Assembly (NCBI RefSeq): GCF_943846705.1 | Contig: NZ_OX044366.1 | Span: 1,116,001 to 1,180,000, forward strand | DNA length: 64,000 nt | Reading direction: 5' to 3' | DNA from: an uncultured Pseudomonas sp. | GTDB taxonomy: Bacteria; Pseudomonadota; Gammaproteobacteria; Pseudomonadales; Pseudomonadaceae | In this document: in pieces, positions 53,489 to 63,168 of the stretch | Position numbering within the stretch: the first letter of the stretch is position 1 | How the letters are laid out: every line of letters begins with the position of its first letter | Program-made: the position numbers and the translations under genes | The notes under the pieces: model-generated | Told to the model about the DNA's origin: nothing | The model's database searches: none | The model's input: only the letters and a program-made list of their open reading frames with translations

Positions 53489-56374
53489 CTATAGCCGCGC
53501 CGAGGCCGAGTACTGCACCTCACCTGCGGCGGTATCGGCCAACCGGCTCAGTGGCTGTGGATAGCCGATGCAGTAACCCTGGGCATAGTCGAGCCCCAGC
53601 TGACGTACACAGTCGAGGGTCGCCTGGCTTTCGACAAATTCGGCCACGGTGCTCAACCCCAGTTGGTGGGCAATTTTCTGCATCGAGCCAACCATCGCCT
53701 GGTTGATTGGATCGTTCTCCAGGTCGCGGATAAAGCTGCCGTCGATCTTCACGATATCCAGCGGCAGATGGCGCAGGTAGGCGTAGGAGGCAAAGCCGCT
53801 GCCGAAGTCATCCAGCGCTACTTTCAGGCCCTGGCTGCGCAATTGGTTGATCCATTGCGCAGAAACCCCCAACTCACCCAGGGCGACCATCTCCGTGACT
53901 TCGATGCATAGTTTGTGCGCTGGCAGGTTATGCCGACGTAGCTCGCCGCGCAGCATTTCATGGAAGCTCGCGCTGAGCAGCGAGCTGGCGGTCAGGTTGA
54001 TATTCACCTGCGTCAGCTGCTCAAGATGCCTAGGGTTATCCGCCAGCCATTGCAGTAAATGCATTACCACCCAACGGTCGATGGCACCGAGCAAGCCGTA
54101 GCGCTGCGCCGCGCCGAGGAACTGTCCAGGGCTTACCCACTCGCCACTGTGGGGGTCACGGTAGCGCAGCAACACTTCGTAGCGCAGGCCTTCGGTGCCC
54201 TCCTGCAGCGCCAGCACCGGTTGATAGAACAGCTCGAAATGGTCCTGCTCGACACCTTCACGTAAACGGCTGATCCATTGCAGTTGCCGCTGCTGATCCA
54301 GCAGCGCGGTATCGTCTGGATTGAACTGCTGCACTTGGTTGCGGCCCTGGTGCTTGGCCAACTGGCTGGCACTATCCGCCCAGTTCAGTGCGGCTTCCCA
54401 GTCGCTGACGCTAGCGTTCAGCTCCAGCAAGCCGATGCTGACCTGCACCCGGAACGGCCGCCCCTGCCAGCTGAAAACAAACTGCTCGACGCAATGCCGC
54501 AAGGTTTCCGCCTGCTGTTGCGCAGCCTGGTGGTTACTCGCGCACAGCAGCACGGCGAATTCGTCACCGCCGATACGCGCCAGCTCGGCATGCTCTGGCA
54601 GATGCTGGCGCAGGTGGCTGGCCAGTTGCCGCAATAACTGATCGCCTGCTGAATGGCCACAGAGATCATTGACCTGCTTGAACTGATCAAGATCAAGGCT
54701 CAGCAGGTGGCTGAAACGCCGCGTGCCCTGGCCGCTGAGGCTTTCACGCAACAAGCGCTCCAGCTCACGGCGGTTGAGCAGGCCAGTCAGTGAATCATGG
54801 GCGGCCAGGTAGTGCAGACGCTCTTCCAGCGCACGACGCTCACTGAGGTCAACGACGATGCCTTCAATGCAGTCCTGGGCAGGGCGCTTATGCAGGGATA
54901 AGTACACCCAGAGCAGCTGCTGATCACAGCCCAGCATCTGGCACTCCAGGCTACTGGCGCGCTCGTTATCGAGCGCTGCCAGCAATTCATCCCAGTGCTG
55001 GGGGCCCAGTATCTGTTGCATGCTCAAGTCGGCCAGCGTATCTGGCAGGGCCAGTAGCGCGCTGAAACTGGGGTTGGCCTCAAGCAGTTTGCCACTCTGG
55101 GTACAGCGGAAAATCCCCTCGCCACTGCTGCTGAACAGCGCTTGGTATTGCTCAAGATTACCCAGCGCCTGAGCCTGGCTGTGCAGCAAGGCACGGCGGA
55201 TCTGCTCCAGTTGTTTATCCAGGATGGCGGCGAATATCAGGATACTCAGCACCGGCAAGTAAGCGTGCATGTAGTTGAAACCTGGCGGCAAGGGGACCAC
55301 TCCGCTGCGCGCCAATGGCGCCAGCAGCATCAGCAGCGACGCCGAACTCCAGCACACTAAGTAGCCGATGGCGTAGGGCCGACGCTGGCGCACCCCGAGC
55401 AGCAGCAGTAACAGCTGGAATGCCCCGGTCAGCAGGATCACTCCATTCAGCGCCTGGTAGGAGCGGTAATCGCCGTAACTGCCAATGGTCCAGCCGCTGA
55501 CCAGCAGGATCAGCGCAAACAGCGTGTGGCCCAGCCAACGCAGCCGCCCCAACTCAAGCTTCAGCGCGCTGATGAGAAACAGGCTGCTAAAAATCAGCAT
55601 GCCGGGATTGGCCAGGTTGGCCGCCTGGGTCGACAGCCAGACCCACTGTGGCGCCAACAGGCTGGTGACGCCATGCAGGCTGGCGTTGTACAACGTAACG
55701 CTGGCCAGGGTCAGGCAGAACCACACCAACGTCGGTTCACCCAGGGTGCTGAAACGCACCAGAAAAAACAGCGTAAGGCTGAGCAGCGCACCCAGCAGCA
55801 GGCCGCTACGCATCCAGTGCCCGGCCTGCAATAACGGGCTCTGCTCAGCTGCCACCAGCTGCATCGGCACGCTCAAGGCCGAGCCACTTTGCACCCGCAG
55901 CAACAGGGTGTGCGGACCTTGGCCGAGACGCGGCAGGTTGAGCAGAAAGTGTGGTGACGGCACGCCCCGCTCTAGAAAAGCCCGATGGTCGCCACTGTAA
56001 AAGGGCGCAATCAATCGCTCACGGTCATACAGCCAGACTTCAATGTCGTCGAGAAAGGGCCGGTCGATAATCAGGTCGAGGCGCTCAGCCACTGGCGCAT
56101 CAAGACGGAAGGCCAGCCACCAGGCACTGGCCGAGTAGCCCAGGCGCGGCGCGCCATCGACTGGTTTACCCTCGTCAGCAATACGCTGGTGCACCTCTGC
56201 GGCGGTCAGGTAACCGCTGGGGTCTTCCAATACCAGGCTCGCGGGCACGTCCACCGGTTGCTTGAGCTGCTCACTACTGAGCACCAGCAATGGCACATCT
56301 GCGTGCACGGACACGCTCCCCAGCACACAGCCAAGCAACAGAACCAACAGAGGGAGATTGAGCAGATGGAACAT
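53489..56374 (-). CDS. 7TMR-DISM membrane sensor with PAS, GGDEF and EAL domains
   Basis: This cyclic-di-GMP protein has 961 residues. After a signal peptide come a periplasmic DISMED2 sensor (about 30-175), seven helices (185-395), a PAS domain (405-510), GGDEF (525-690, motif ARIGGDEFAVLL) and EAL (705-950; YEVLLRYRD in place of EALLR, with DDFGSGFASYAYLRHLPLD intact). No RxxD inhibitory site precedes GGDEF. Both active sites look usable, so synthesis, breakdown or switching between the two is possible. It is convergent with davT. The input signal is unknown. Confidence 0.92.
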   Translation of the reverse strand: MFHLLNLPLLVLLLGCVLGSVSVHADVPLLVLSSEQLKQPVDVPASLVLEDPSGYLTAAEVHQRIADEGKPVDGAPRLGYSASAWWLAFRLDAPVAERLDLIIDRPFLDDIEVWLYDRERLIAPFYSGDHRAFLERGVPSPHFLLNLPRLGQGPHTLLLRVQSGSALSVPMQLVAAEQSPLLQAGHWMRSGLLLGALLSLTLFFLVRFSTLGEPTLVWFCLTLASVTLYNASLHGVTSLLAPQWVWLSTQAANLANPGMLIFSSLFLISALKLELGRLRWLGHTLFALILLVSGWTIGSYGDYRSYQALNGVILLTGAFQLLLLLLGVRQRRPYAIGYLVCWSSASLLMLLAPLARSGVVPLPPGFNYMHAYLPVLSILIFAAILDKQLEQIRRALLHSQAQALGNLEQYQALFSSSGEGIFRCTQSGKLLEANPSFSALLALPDTLADLSMQQILGPQHWDELLAALDNERASSLECQMLGCDQQLLWVYLSLHKRPAQDCIEGIVVDLSERRALEERLHYLAAHDSLTGLLNRRELERLLRESLSGQGTRRFSHLLSLDLDQFKQVNDLCGHSAGDQLLRQLASHLRQHLPEHAELARIGGDEFAVLLCASNHQAAQQQAETLRHCVEQFVFSWQGRPFRVQVSIGLLELNASVSDWEAALNWADSASQLAKHQGRNQVQQFNPDDTALLDQQRQLQWISRLREGVEQDHFELFYQPVLALQEGTEGLRYEVLLRYRDPHSGEWVSPGQFLGAAQRYGLLGAIDRWVVMHLLQWLADNPRHLEQLTQVNINLTASSLLSASFHEMLRGELRRHNLPAHKLCIEVTEMVALGELGVSAQWINQLRSQGLKVALDDFGSGFASYAYLRHLPLDIVKIDGSFIRDLENDPINQAMVGSMQKIAHQLGLSTVAEFVESQATLDCVRQLGLDYAQGYCIGYPQPLSRLADTAAGEVQYSASARL

Positions 56375-56764
56375 CCTGACGCCTCAATAAACTGCGAGGT
56401 GCGCCAGGGTTCTCAGTGAACACGCCCCGCCGGCTAGGGCGAGTTGACGCTCAGGGATTCTAGCTGAGAACCGCTGACTTGATTGCGCTTACGGCCTCAG
56501 TCAATTCCAGCAACTGATGAAAAAACCTCACGGCCAGAGAACCGGCGAAAAAGAACAGACGCAAACGCAGCATCGGCAATTCTCTGGTTAACGAGTGTTG
56601 GCCGGCACTGCCTTATCTGTATAAGATCCGTACAACTTATCAGGTAATAATCTTCTGCCTTAGCGCGTAACAAAACCCCACAGGCACTCTCTATAGTGGC
56701 TACACAGGGCTGGCACAACTCAGCCTGCTGCGCCCACTCGGCACCCCGCATTAAGGAGTCAACT
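56375..56764. other. Divergent region before the ArsS operon
   Basis: This is 390 bp without a supported gene. A plus-strand promoter candidate is TTGGCC (56598-56603), a 16-bp spacer and TATAAG (56620-56625), about 140 bp before arsS. The half next to the GGDEF gene should hold its promoter, which I could not resolve. Confidence 0.45.
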
Positions 56765-57757
56765 GTGCACGCTATGCTGCCATTGCTCGACCAACTGGCC
56801 TTTCCGGCAATCCGCCGCGGCCCGCTGGAAGCGCTGCAGATCAACCTGACCTACCGCTGTAACCAACGCTGCCTGCACTGCCACGTAAACGCCGGGCCGA
56901 CCCGCACCGAGGAAATGACCGACGAGAGCCTGGCGCTGCTGCATCAAGTGATCGATGCCCACCCAGTGCAGACGCTGGACCTCACCGGCGGCGCGCCGGA
57001 GATGCACCCACGCTTTCGCGAGATCGTCCTGCACGCCCGCCGTGAAGGCCTGCGCGTAATCGACCGCTGTAACCTGACCATTCTCAGCGAGCCGGGCTAT
57101 GAAGACCTGGCCCAGTTCCTCGCCGAACAGGGCGTCGAAGTCAGCGCCTCGTTGCCGTGTTATTCACGCAATAACGTCGACAAGCAGCGCGGCGATGGCG
57201 TGTTCGAGGCCAGCATCAAGGGCCTGCAACAGCTCAACGCCTTGGGCTACGGCCAGCCGGACAGCGGCCTGATCCTCAACCTGGTGTACAACCCGCAGGG
57301 CGCTAACCTGCCGCCACCGCAAGTCGCACTGGAAGCCGACTACAAACAGCACTTGGCGGAAGATTTCGGCATCGTCTTCAACCACCTGCTGACCATCACC
57401 AACCAGCCGATTGCGCGCTTTGGCAGCACCCTGGTCAGCAAGGGCCAGTTCAACGGTTATATGCAGTTGCTGCGCGACAGCTACCGTCCGGAAAACCTCG
57501 ACGCGCTGATGTGCCGCGCGCTGATTAGCGTCGACTGGCAGGGCTATCTATACGACTGCGATTTCAACCAGATGCTCGATCTGCCGCTACCCTTGAACGG
57601 GCAGTTGATTGGTCGCGAGCGCGCGCATTTGCGTGACCTGCTCAGCGCCACACTCGATGGCAACCCGATCGTCACCCGCGACCACTGTTACGCCTGCACC
57701 GCCGGACAGGGTTCCAGCTGTGGCGGCTCACTGACGCCTCAGGACACTGAACAATGA
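56765..57757 (+). CDS. arsS: ArsS-type radical SAM/Cys-rich domain protein
   Basis: The protein has 330 residues. I chose the GTG at 56765 because AAGGAG lies six bases upstream; the ATG at 56774 is 15 bases away. The radical SAM motif is CNQRCLHC (C32, C36, C39), followed by LDLTGGAPEMHP. The C-terminal Cys-rich domain (DUF3641) has MCRALISVDWQG, YDCDFNQML and CYACTAGQGSSCGG (C308, C311, C319). Members of this family are called arsenosugar biosynthesis radical SAM protein ArsS, and some carry selenocysteine; here all positions are Cys. First gene of the operon. Confidence 0.88.
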   Translation: MHAMLPLLDQLAFPAIRRGPLEALQINLTYRCNQRCLHCHVNAGPTRTEEMTDESLALLHQVIDAHPVQTLDLTGGAPEMHPRFREIVLHARREGLRVIDRCNLTILSEPGYEDLAQFLAEQGVEVSASLPCYSRNNVDKQRGDGVFEASIKGLQQLNALGYGQPDSGLILNLVYNPQGANLPPPQVALEADYKQHLAEDFGIVFNHLLTITNQPIARFGSTLVSKGQFNGYMQLLRDSYRPENLDALMCRALISVDWQGYLYDCDFNQMLDLPLPLNGQLIGRERAHLRDLLSATLDGNPIVTRDHCYACTAGQGSSCGGSLTPQDTEQ

Positions 57758-57904
57758 CTGCACTCGGCTCTTGAGCCGAGCATCCGCCGCAAAGGTGAGT
57801 GAAGCGAATAAACCAGGCGCGGGCGGCTTATGCACATTTCTTTCACTCCGCGCCCTCGCCTGCGCTCACTCGGTTTTTAAGCGCCCTGTTGAATAAGGAC
57901 AATC

Positions 57905-59296
57905 ATGCACATGAGCAGCACTGTCGGGCTGTTTTTCTGGGGGTTTCTGCTGGTTTACGGCGTGCTGATGGTGGCGCTGTCGCCCCGTGCCGTGACCCTC
58001 GGCGGCTTCTTTAATGGTGAAGACAGCCAAGGTCGCAGCGCAGCGCCCTGGCTGCTGACCTCAAGCATCTTTATCAGCTGGATCTTCGCCAAATCGGTGA
58101 CTAACGCTGCCAATTTGGGAGCCAGTTACGGCCTGATTGGCGGCTTGGCCTACGCCATGTACTGGCTGTCGATTCCGCTCACCGGCTTTGTCATCTACCG
58201 CCTACGTCGCCGCTATGCGGCTACCGGACTGGTGAGCTTTCTCAGCAGCCATTACGGCCGTGGCGCAGCGTTGGCATTTTCCGCCGCCATCCTGATTCGC
58301 CTGTTTAACGAGGTGTGGAGCAACACGGCGGTGGTCGGCGGCTATTACGGTGACGCCGGCAGCCTCGAATTTATTGGCGCGGCCCTGTTGTTTACCGCCG
58401 TGACCTTGGCCTACAGCCTGCGCGGCGGTCTGCGCAGCTCGATCCTCACCGATGCAGCGCAGGCGGCGATCTTTATCGTCGCGCTAATTTGGGTACTCGG
58501 CTTGGTATTGCCACAGCATTCGCCAAGCGAGTTGGTCAGCACCAGCCACTGGGCGCTGAATGCCGGCGTCGACCTGCTGCTGGTGGCCGGCCTGCAAGCC
58601 TTTAGCTACGGTTTCCATGACCCGGTATTGACCGATCGCGGCTTTATCAGCGAAGAGAAAACCATGCGTCGCTCCTTCGTGATTGCCGGCGTACTGGGCT
58701 TTATCGCCATTCTCGCGTTCAGCCTGATCGGCGTACATGCACAGCTCACTGGTTTAGCGGCCTCGGATAACGTCCCCGCTGCACTGGCCAAGACCATGGG
58801 CATCGGCGCGTTGATGGTGATGACCGTGGTGATGGTCTCCGCGGCTGGTTCGACGCTGGACTCAACCTTCTCCAGCCTGGCCAAGCTGGCCGGCCGCGAG
58901 CTGCCTAAGCTGGCCGGGCGCGACCTAGGCCAGAAGGCCATCGGCGTCGGCATGGCGGTGATGGTGGTATTCGCCCTGCTCGGCAACCTGCCGATGATTG
59001 CCGGTACCGATATCCTCAAGGCCACCACCATCAGCGGCACCATGGTCATCGGCCTGTCCCCGGTGTTTATTCTGCATGGCTTGACCACGCCCACCCGCCT
59101 GGGCTTCCACCTAAGTTTCTGGACTGGCCTGGGCTTGGGCGTGGCCCTGACACTGGGCTGGATTCCACAGAGCTGGGCCATCGGTGACGGCAAATATGCC
59201 CTGCTGCTCGGCACCAACCTGTATGGCCTGGGGCTCTGTGTACTGGGCTATCTGATTCCCGGCTGGTTTAACACTCACCAGCGAGGAGCCGCCTGA
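57905..59296 (+). CDS. Sodium:solute symporter family protein
   Basis: This membrane protein has 463 residues and about thirteen helices of the SSS (LeuT-fold) family. AAGGAC precedes the ATG. Early segments include PWLLTSSIFISWIFAKSVTN and the sodium-site helix AAGSTLDSTFSSLAKLAGRE. The substrate is unknown. Its place between the radical SAM gene and the phosphoesterase suggests it moves a precursor or product of this pathway. It ends in TGATG shared with the next start. Confidence 0.87.
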   Translation: MHMSSTVGLFFWGFLLVYGVLMVALSPRAVTLGGFFNGEDSQGRSAAPWLLTSSIFISWIFAKSVTNAANLGASYGLIGGLAYAMYWLSIPLTGFVIYRLRRRYAATGLVSFLSSHYGRGAALAFSAAILIRLFNEVWSNTAVVGGYYGDAGSLEFIGAALLFTAVTLAYSLRGGLRSSILTDAAQAAIFIVALIWVLGLVLPQHSPSELVSTSHWALNAGVDLLLVAGLQAFSYGFHDPVLTDRGFISEEKTMRRSFVIAGVLGFIAILAFSLIGVHAQLTGLAASDNVPAALAKTMGIGALMVMTVVMVSAAGSTLDSTFSSLAKLAGRELPKLAGRDLGQKAIGVGMAVMVVFALLGNLPMIAGTDILKATTISGTMVIGLSPVFILHGLTTPTRLGFHLSFWTGLGLGVALTLGWIPQSWAIGDGKYALLLGTNLYGLGLCVLGYLIPGWFNTHQRGAA

Positions 59297-60258
59297 TGCG
59301 TGCCGGTCGTGACTGCCCGCTGGACTACCGCCTGGGGCGGGATGCCTTTGCCGGCTCACCGCTATTCGACTGCGAAACGCTGTATGTAGTCGGCGGCCTG
59401 TACGGCAACCGTCAGGCGTTGGCCGCTCTGGAGAAACGTTTAGCGGCTGAACCAAATGCGCGCGTGGTGTTCAACGGTGATGCCCATTGGTTTGACCGTG
59501 AGCCCGCGTTATTCCAGCAGATCGAACAGGGCGTGAATCCACACCTGGCGCTGCGCGGCAATGTCGAAACCGAATTGGGCCGCGCCGATGACAGCGGTGC
59601 CGGCTGCGGCTGCGCCTACCCGATGAGCGTGGATGACGCCGTGGTCGAGCGCTCCAACACCATCCAGCAGAAGTTAAACCAAACCGTACAGGTCTTGCCC
59701 GGCATGGCCGAGCGCCTGGCGGCACGCCCCAGCACCGCCCTGGTCAGTGTTGGCGGCCAACGCGTGGCCATCAGCCATGGCGATGAGCAGTCGCTGGCCG
59801 GCTGGGCTTGTTCCCGTGAAGCCATGGCTGACGCCGCCCGGCAGCAGCAACTGGATGCCTGGCTGCACAGGCAAAACATTCGCGTATTGGCCACCAGCCA
59901 TAGCTGCGCCGCCGTGGCGTTGAACCTAAGCCATGGCGCGCTGATCAATAACGGCGCGGCCGGCATGCCCAATTTTGCCGGAGGCCGCTATGGCCTGATC
60001 AGCCGCGTCGCCACTACGCCACACCCGGCGGCACTGTATCGCTGCCAACGTGACGGGCTGTTTATCGAAGCCCTGCCACTGAACTACGACCACGACGCCT
60101 TTCTCGCCGACTTCGACCGCCAGTGGCCCGCCCATAGCGCGGCAGCGCAGTCCTATCGCTCACGCATTCTCGGCAACACCACAGACCGCCCCGAAGCAGC
60201 CCTGCTGGCCGGTTTTAGCCTGTGCCAAAGCCTCTGCGCCCTGGAGACACTGAACTGA
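59296..60258 (+). CDS. Metallophosphoesterase-like protein, degenerate motif I
   Basis: This 320-residue protein has the calcineurin-like fold pattern: FNGDAHWFD (GD motif), LRGNVETELG (GN motif), AISHGDEQS and TSHSC, and NNGAAGMPNF near the end. The first metal motif, normally DxHGN, reads VVGGLYGNRQAL, so its Asp and His are replaced by Gly and Tyr. A CGC-containing insertion follows the GN motif. It may use an altered metal site or be non-catalytic. It is coupled to both neighbours by TGATG overlaps. Confidence 0.78.
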   Translation: MRAGRDCPLDYRLGRDAFAGSPLFDCETLYVVGGLYGNRQALAALEKRLAAEPNARVVFNGDAHWFDREPALFQQIEQGVNPHLALRGNVETELGRADDSGAGCGCAYPMSVDDAVVERSNTIQQKLNQTVQVLPGMAERLAARPSTALVSVGGQRVAISHGDEQSLAGWACSREAMADAARQQQLDAWLHRQNIRVLATSHSCAAVALNLSHGALINNGAAGMPNFAGGRYGLISRVATTPHPAALYRCQRDGLFIEALPLNYDHDAFLADFDRQWPAHSAAAQSYRSRILGNTTDRPEAALLAGFSLCQSLCALETLN

Positions 60259-62399
60259 TGAACAGTCGCAAACTCGCCCTGATGGGCGTGATTCTGGCCC
60301 TACTGGGCAGCTTCTTTATTTTTGATATTGGCCAATACCTCAACCTCGATGCGCTGAAGACCCAACAGGACGCACTTAACGCTCAGGTCAGCGCCCAGCC
60401 CTGGCTGGCGGCGGGGCTGTTCTTTGTCGCCTATGTGGCCGTTACCGCGCTGTCGCTGCCCGGTGCGGCGTTGATGACCCTGCTCGCCGGTGCGTTGTTC
60501 GGCCTGCTGGAAGGCTTCGTGCTGGTGTCGTTCGCCTCCACCGCCGGGGCCACCCTGGCCATGCTCAGCAGCCGCTTTTTGCTGCGTGACTGGGTACAAG
60601 TGCGCTTTGGTCAGCGCCTGGCCAACATCAATGCCGGGGTCGAGCGCGAAGGCGCGTTTTACCTGTTCGCCCTGCGCCTGGTGCCGCTGTTCCCGTTCTT
60701 TTTGATCAATCTGGCCATGGGCCTGACCCGCTTGCCGGTGCGCACCTACTGGTGGGTCAGCCAGCTGGGCATGCTGCCGGGCACCCTGGTGTATGTGAAT
60801 GCCGGACGTGAGCTGGGCCAGCTGGACTCGCTGAGCGGCATCCTCTCGCCGGGCCTGCTCGGCGCCTTCGTGCTGCTCGGGGTGTTCCCACTGATCGCGC
60901 GCAAGCTGCTCGGCCTGATCAAGGCCCGCCGGGTTTACGCCGGCTGGGACAAACCCAAGACCTTCGACCGCAACCTGGTGGTGATTGGTGCCGGTGCTGG
61001 CGGACTGGTCAGCTCGTATATCGCGGCGGCGGTGAAGGCCAAAGTCAGCCTGATCGAAAAACACCAGATGGGCGGCGACTGCCTCAATACCGGGTGCGTG
61101 CCCTCTAAAGCGCTGCTGCGCTCGGCCAAGCTGGCCAATGAGTTGAAGAAAGGCGAAGCCCTGGGCTTCACCGGAGTGCAGGGCACGGTGGATTTCCCGG
61201 CGGTGATGCAGCGCATCCAGCGGGTGATCGCCGACATCGAGCCGCATGACTCGGTGGAGCGCTACACCGGCCTGGGCGTCGAAGTGATTCAAGGTGAAGC
61301 AAAAATCCTCACGCCCTGGACGGTCGAGGTCAATGGCCAGACCCTGAGCAGCCGCAGCCTGATCATCGCCGCCGGCGCACGGCCGTTCGTGCCGGATATT
61401 CCCGGCCTCGAGCAAATGCGTGCCTATACCTCGGACAGCATCTGGACCCTGCGTGAGCAACCGCGCTGGCTGCTGGTGCTGGGCGGCGGGCCGATCGGCT
61501 GCGAACTGTCGCAAGCCTTCCAGCGCCTCGGCAGCCAGGTGATTCAAGTAGAACGCGGCGCTCGTCTGCTGCCCCGCGAAGACGCCAATGCCAGCGAGGC
61601 GGTGATGAGCAGCCTGCGCGCCGATGGCGTCGACTTACGCCTGCGCCATCAGGCCGAGCGCTTTGAGGTGATCGACGGCGAAACCCGGATGATTGCCCGC
61701 AACCTCGACACCGGCGAGCCGGTGACCATCGCCTTCGACTGCCTGCTGCTGGCCCTCGGCCGCAAGGCCAATGTCAGCGGCTACGGCGCCGAAGAGCTGG
61801 GCCTGAGCGTGCGCGACAACGGCACCCTGGAAACCGACGACTACCTGGCCACGCGCTACCCCAATATCTATGCCGTGGGCGATGTCACCGGGCCGTATCA
61901 GTTCACCCATGTGTCCGCCCACCAGGCTTGGTACGCGGCGGTCAACGCGCTGTTTTCCGGCTTCAAACGCTTTAAGGCCGATTACCGGGTGATTCCGCAC
62001 TGCACCTTCACCGACCCGGAAGTCGCGCGGGTCGGCCTCAGTGAGAACGAAGCCCAGGCGCAAAACACCGCCTATGAAGTCACCCGCTACGGCATTGATG
62101 ACCTCGACCGCGCCATCGCCGACGAAGCCGCCCATGGCTATGTGCAGGTGCTCACCGAGCCCGGCAAGGACCGCATTCTCGGGGTGACCATAGTCGGCGA
62201 ACACGCCGGTGAACTGCTCACCGAATACGTGCTGGCGATGAAGTACAACATGGGCCTGAACAAGATTCTCGGCACCATCCACAGCTACCCGACCATGAGT
62301 GAAGCGAACAAGTACGCCGCCGGCGAGTGGAAACGTGCGCATGCCCCGCAAGGGTTGCTGCGGCTGGTTGAGCGCTTCCACACTTGGCGGCGCAGCTGA
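60258..62399 (+). CDS. VTT/TVP38 membrane domain fused to FAD disulfide reductase
   Basis: The fusion has 713 residues. Residues 1-230 are a DedA/TVP38-type (VTT) membrane domain with LPGAALMTLLAGALFGLLEG and LRLVPLFPFFLINLAMGLTR. From about 235 it is a mercuric reductase/lipoamide dehydrogenase-like enzyme: FAD motif NLVVIGAGAGGLVSSY, redox pair GGDCLNTGCVPSKALL (near residues 275-280), NAD motif VLGGGPIGCELSQAFQRLG and the C-terminal dyad IHSYPTMSEANKYA. There is no N-terminal HMA domain or C-terminal Cys pair, so mercury is not an obvious substrate. It probably works on a thiol or metalloid compound at the membrane. Confidence 0.88.
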   Translation: MNSRKLALMGVILALLGSFFIFDIGQYLNLDALKTQQDALNAQVSAQPWLAAGLFFVAYVAVTALSLPGAALMTLLAGALFGLLEGFVLVSFASTAGATLAMLSSRFLLRDWVQVRFGQRLANINAGVEREGAFYLFALRLVPLFPFFLINLAMGLTRLPVRTYWWVSQLGMLPGTLVYVNAGRELGQLDSLSGILSPGLLGAFVLLGVFPLIARKLLGLIKARRVYAGWDKPKTFDRNLVVIGAGAGGLVSSYIAAAVKAKVSLIEKHQMGGDCLNTGCVPSKALLRSAKLANELKKGEALGFTGVQGTVDFPAVMQRIQRVIADIEPHDSVERYTGLGVEVIQGEAKILTPWTVEVNGQTLSSRSLIIAAGARPFVPDIPGLEQMRAYTSDSIWTLREQPRWLLVLGGGPIGCELSQAFQRLGSQVIQVERGARLLPREDANASEAVMSSLRADGVDLRLRHQAERFEVIDGETRMIARNLDTGEPVTIAFDCLLLALGRKANVSGYGAEELGLSVRDNGTLETDDYLATRYPNIYAVGDVTGPYQFTHVSAHQAWYAAVNALFSGFKRFKADYRVIPHCTFTDPEVARVGLSENEAQAQNTAYEVTRYGIDDLDRAIADEAAHGYVQVLTEPGKDRILGVTIVGEHAGELLTEYVLAMKYNMGLNKILGTIHSYPTMSEANKYAAGEWKRAHAPQGLLRLVERFHTWRRS

Positions 62400-63109
62400 T
62401 GCGCGCCTTAGTGCTGGGCCTGCTGCTCGCCGCCCCCTTGGCCCAGGCAGAGAACCGGCTGACGCCCTGGACTGCCGGCCCGCCCGCTGCTGCATGGTCG
62501 ACGCCGTGGAAGCTGGCGGACATTCCCAAGCTCAGGCCGTCTGAGCGTTCACTGGTCGAGTTAGATGGTCAGCGCGTGTTGCAAATCAAAGCCGATGCCG
62601 CCGCTGGCGGGCTGGTGCATCCCTTGAGCTTGCCCGGTGAGCAAGCCTGGCAACTGAGCTGGCAGTGGCGCACTGAGCAAAAGCTGGACAAGGCCCGTTT
62701 CGCCACCCGCGAAGGCGACGACTACGCCGCGCGGGTGTATGTGCTGCTCGACTATCCGCTGGACTCGCTGAGCTTCGTCACCCGGCAGAAGCTGCGCCTG
62801 GCACGCACCTTCTTCGACCCCGATCTGCCGGCCGCGACCTTGAGCTACGTTTGGGATAACCGCAAAGCACCCGGCACGCATGCGCGCAGCGCCTACACCG
62901 AAACGGTGGAAATGCACGTGCTGCGCGGCCCGGAAGCGCCATTGGGTGAGTGGCTGGAGGAGTCACGTGATCTACGCGCTGACGCCATCGCCGCTTTCGG
63001 CAGCGCGCCGCGCAAGATTCTCGGCGTAGTGTTTGCCGCCGACAGCGACAACACCGGCGAGTCACTGACCAGCTACTTTGCCCAGCCGCTGTTGCACGGC
63101 AAGCCCTGA
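62399..63109 (+). CDS. DUF3047 periplasmic protein
   Basis: The protein has 236 residues, from an ATG overlapping the previous stop (TGATG). A signal peptide ends at LAQA-E. The DUF3047 domain covers most of the rest (LSWQWRTEQKLDKARFATRE; DYAARVYVLLDYP; LSYVWDNRKAPGTHARSAYT). It is predicted to be periplasmic and beta-rich, perhaps a binding module. The function is unknown. Confidence 0.85.
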   Translation: MRALVLGLLLAAPLAQAENRLTPWTAGPPAAAWSTPWKLADIPKLRPSERSLVELDGQRVLQIKADAAAGGLVHPLSLPGEQAWQLSWQWRTEQKLDKARFATREGDDYAARVYVLLDYPLDSLSFVTRQKLRLARTFFDPDLPAATLSYVWDNRKAPGTHARSAYTETVEMHVLRGPEAPLGEWLEESRDLRADAIAAFGSAPRKILGVVFAADSDNTGESLTSYFAQPLLHGKP

Positions 63110-63168
63110 CAGGTGCAGCCACAGCCCGTACCATAGCCCCTCATCGTTTGACTCATGGATGCGCGCGT

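Noticed and set aside
57660..57757. A selenocysteine codon in the ArsS-type protein
   Set aside because: The C-terminal motif uses ordinary Cys codons throughout, and the only TGA in frame is the true stop.
60300..61547. A 415-codon minus-strand frame opposite the VTT-FAD fusion
   Set aside because: It is the antisense of a strong coding frame, with no recognisable domain.
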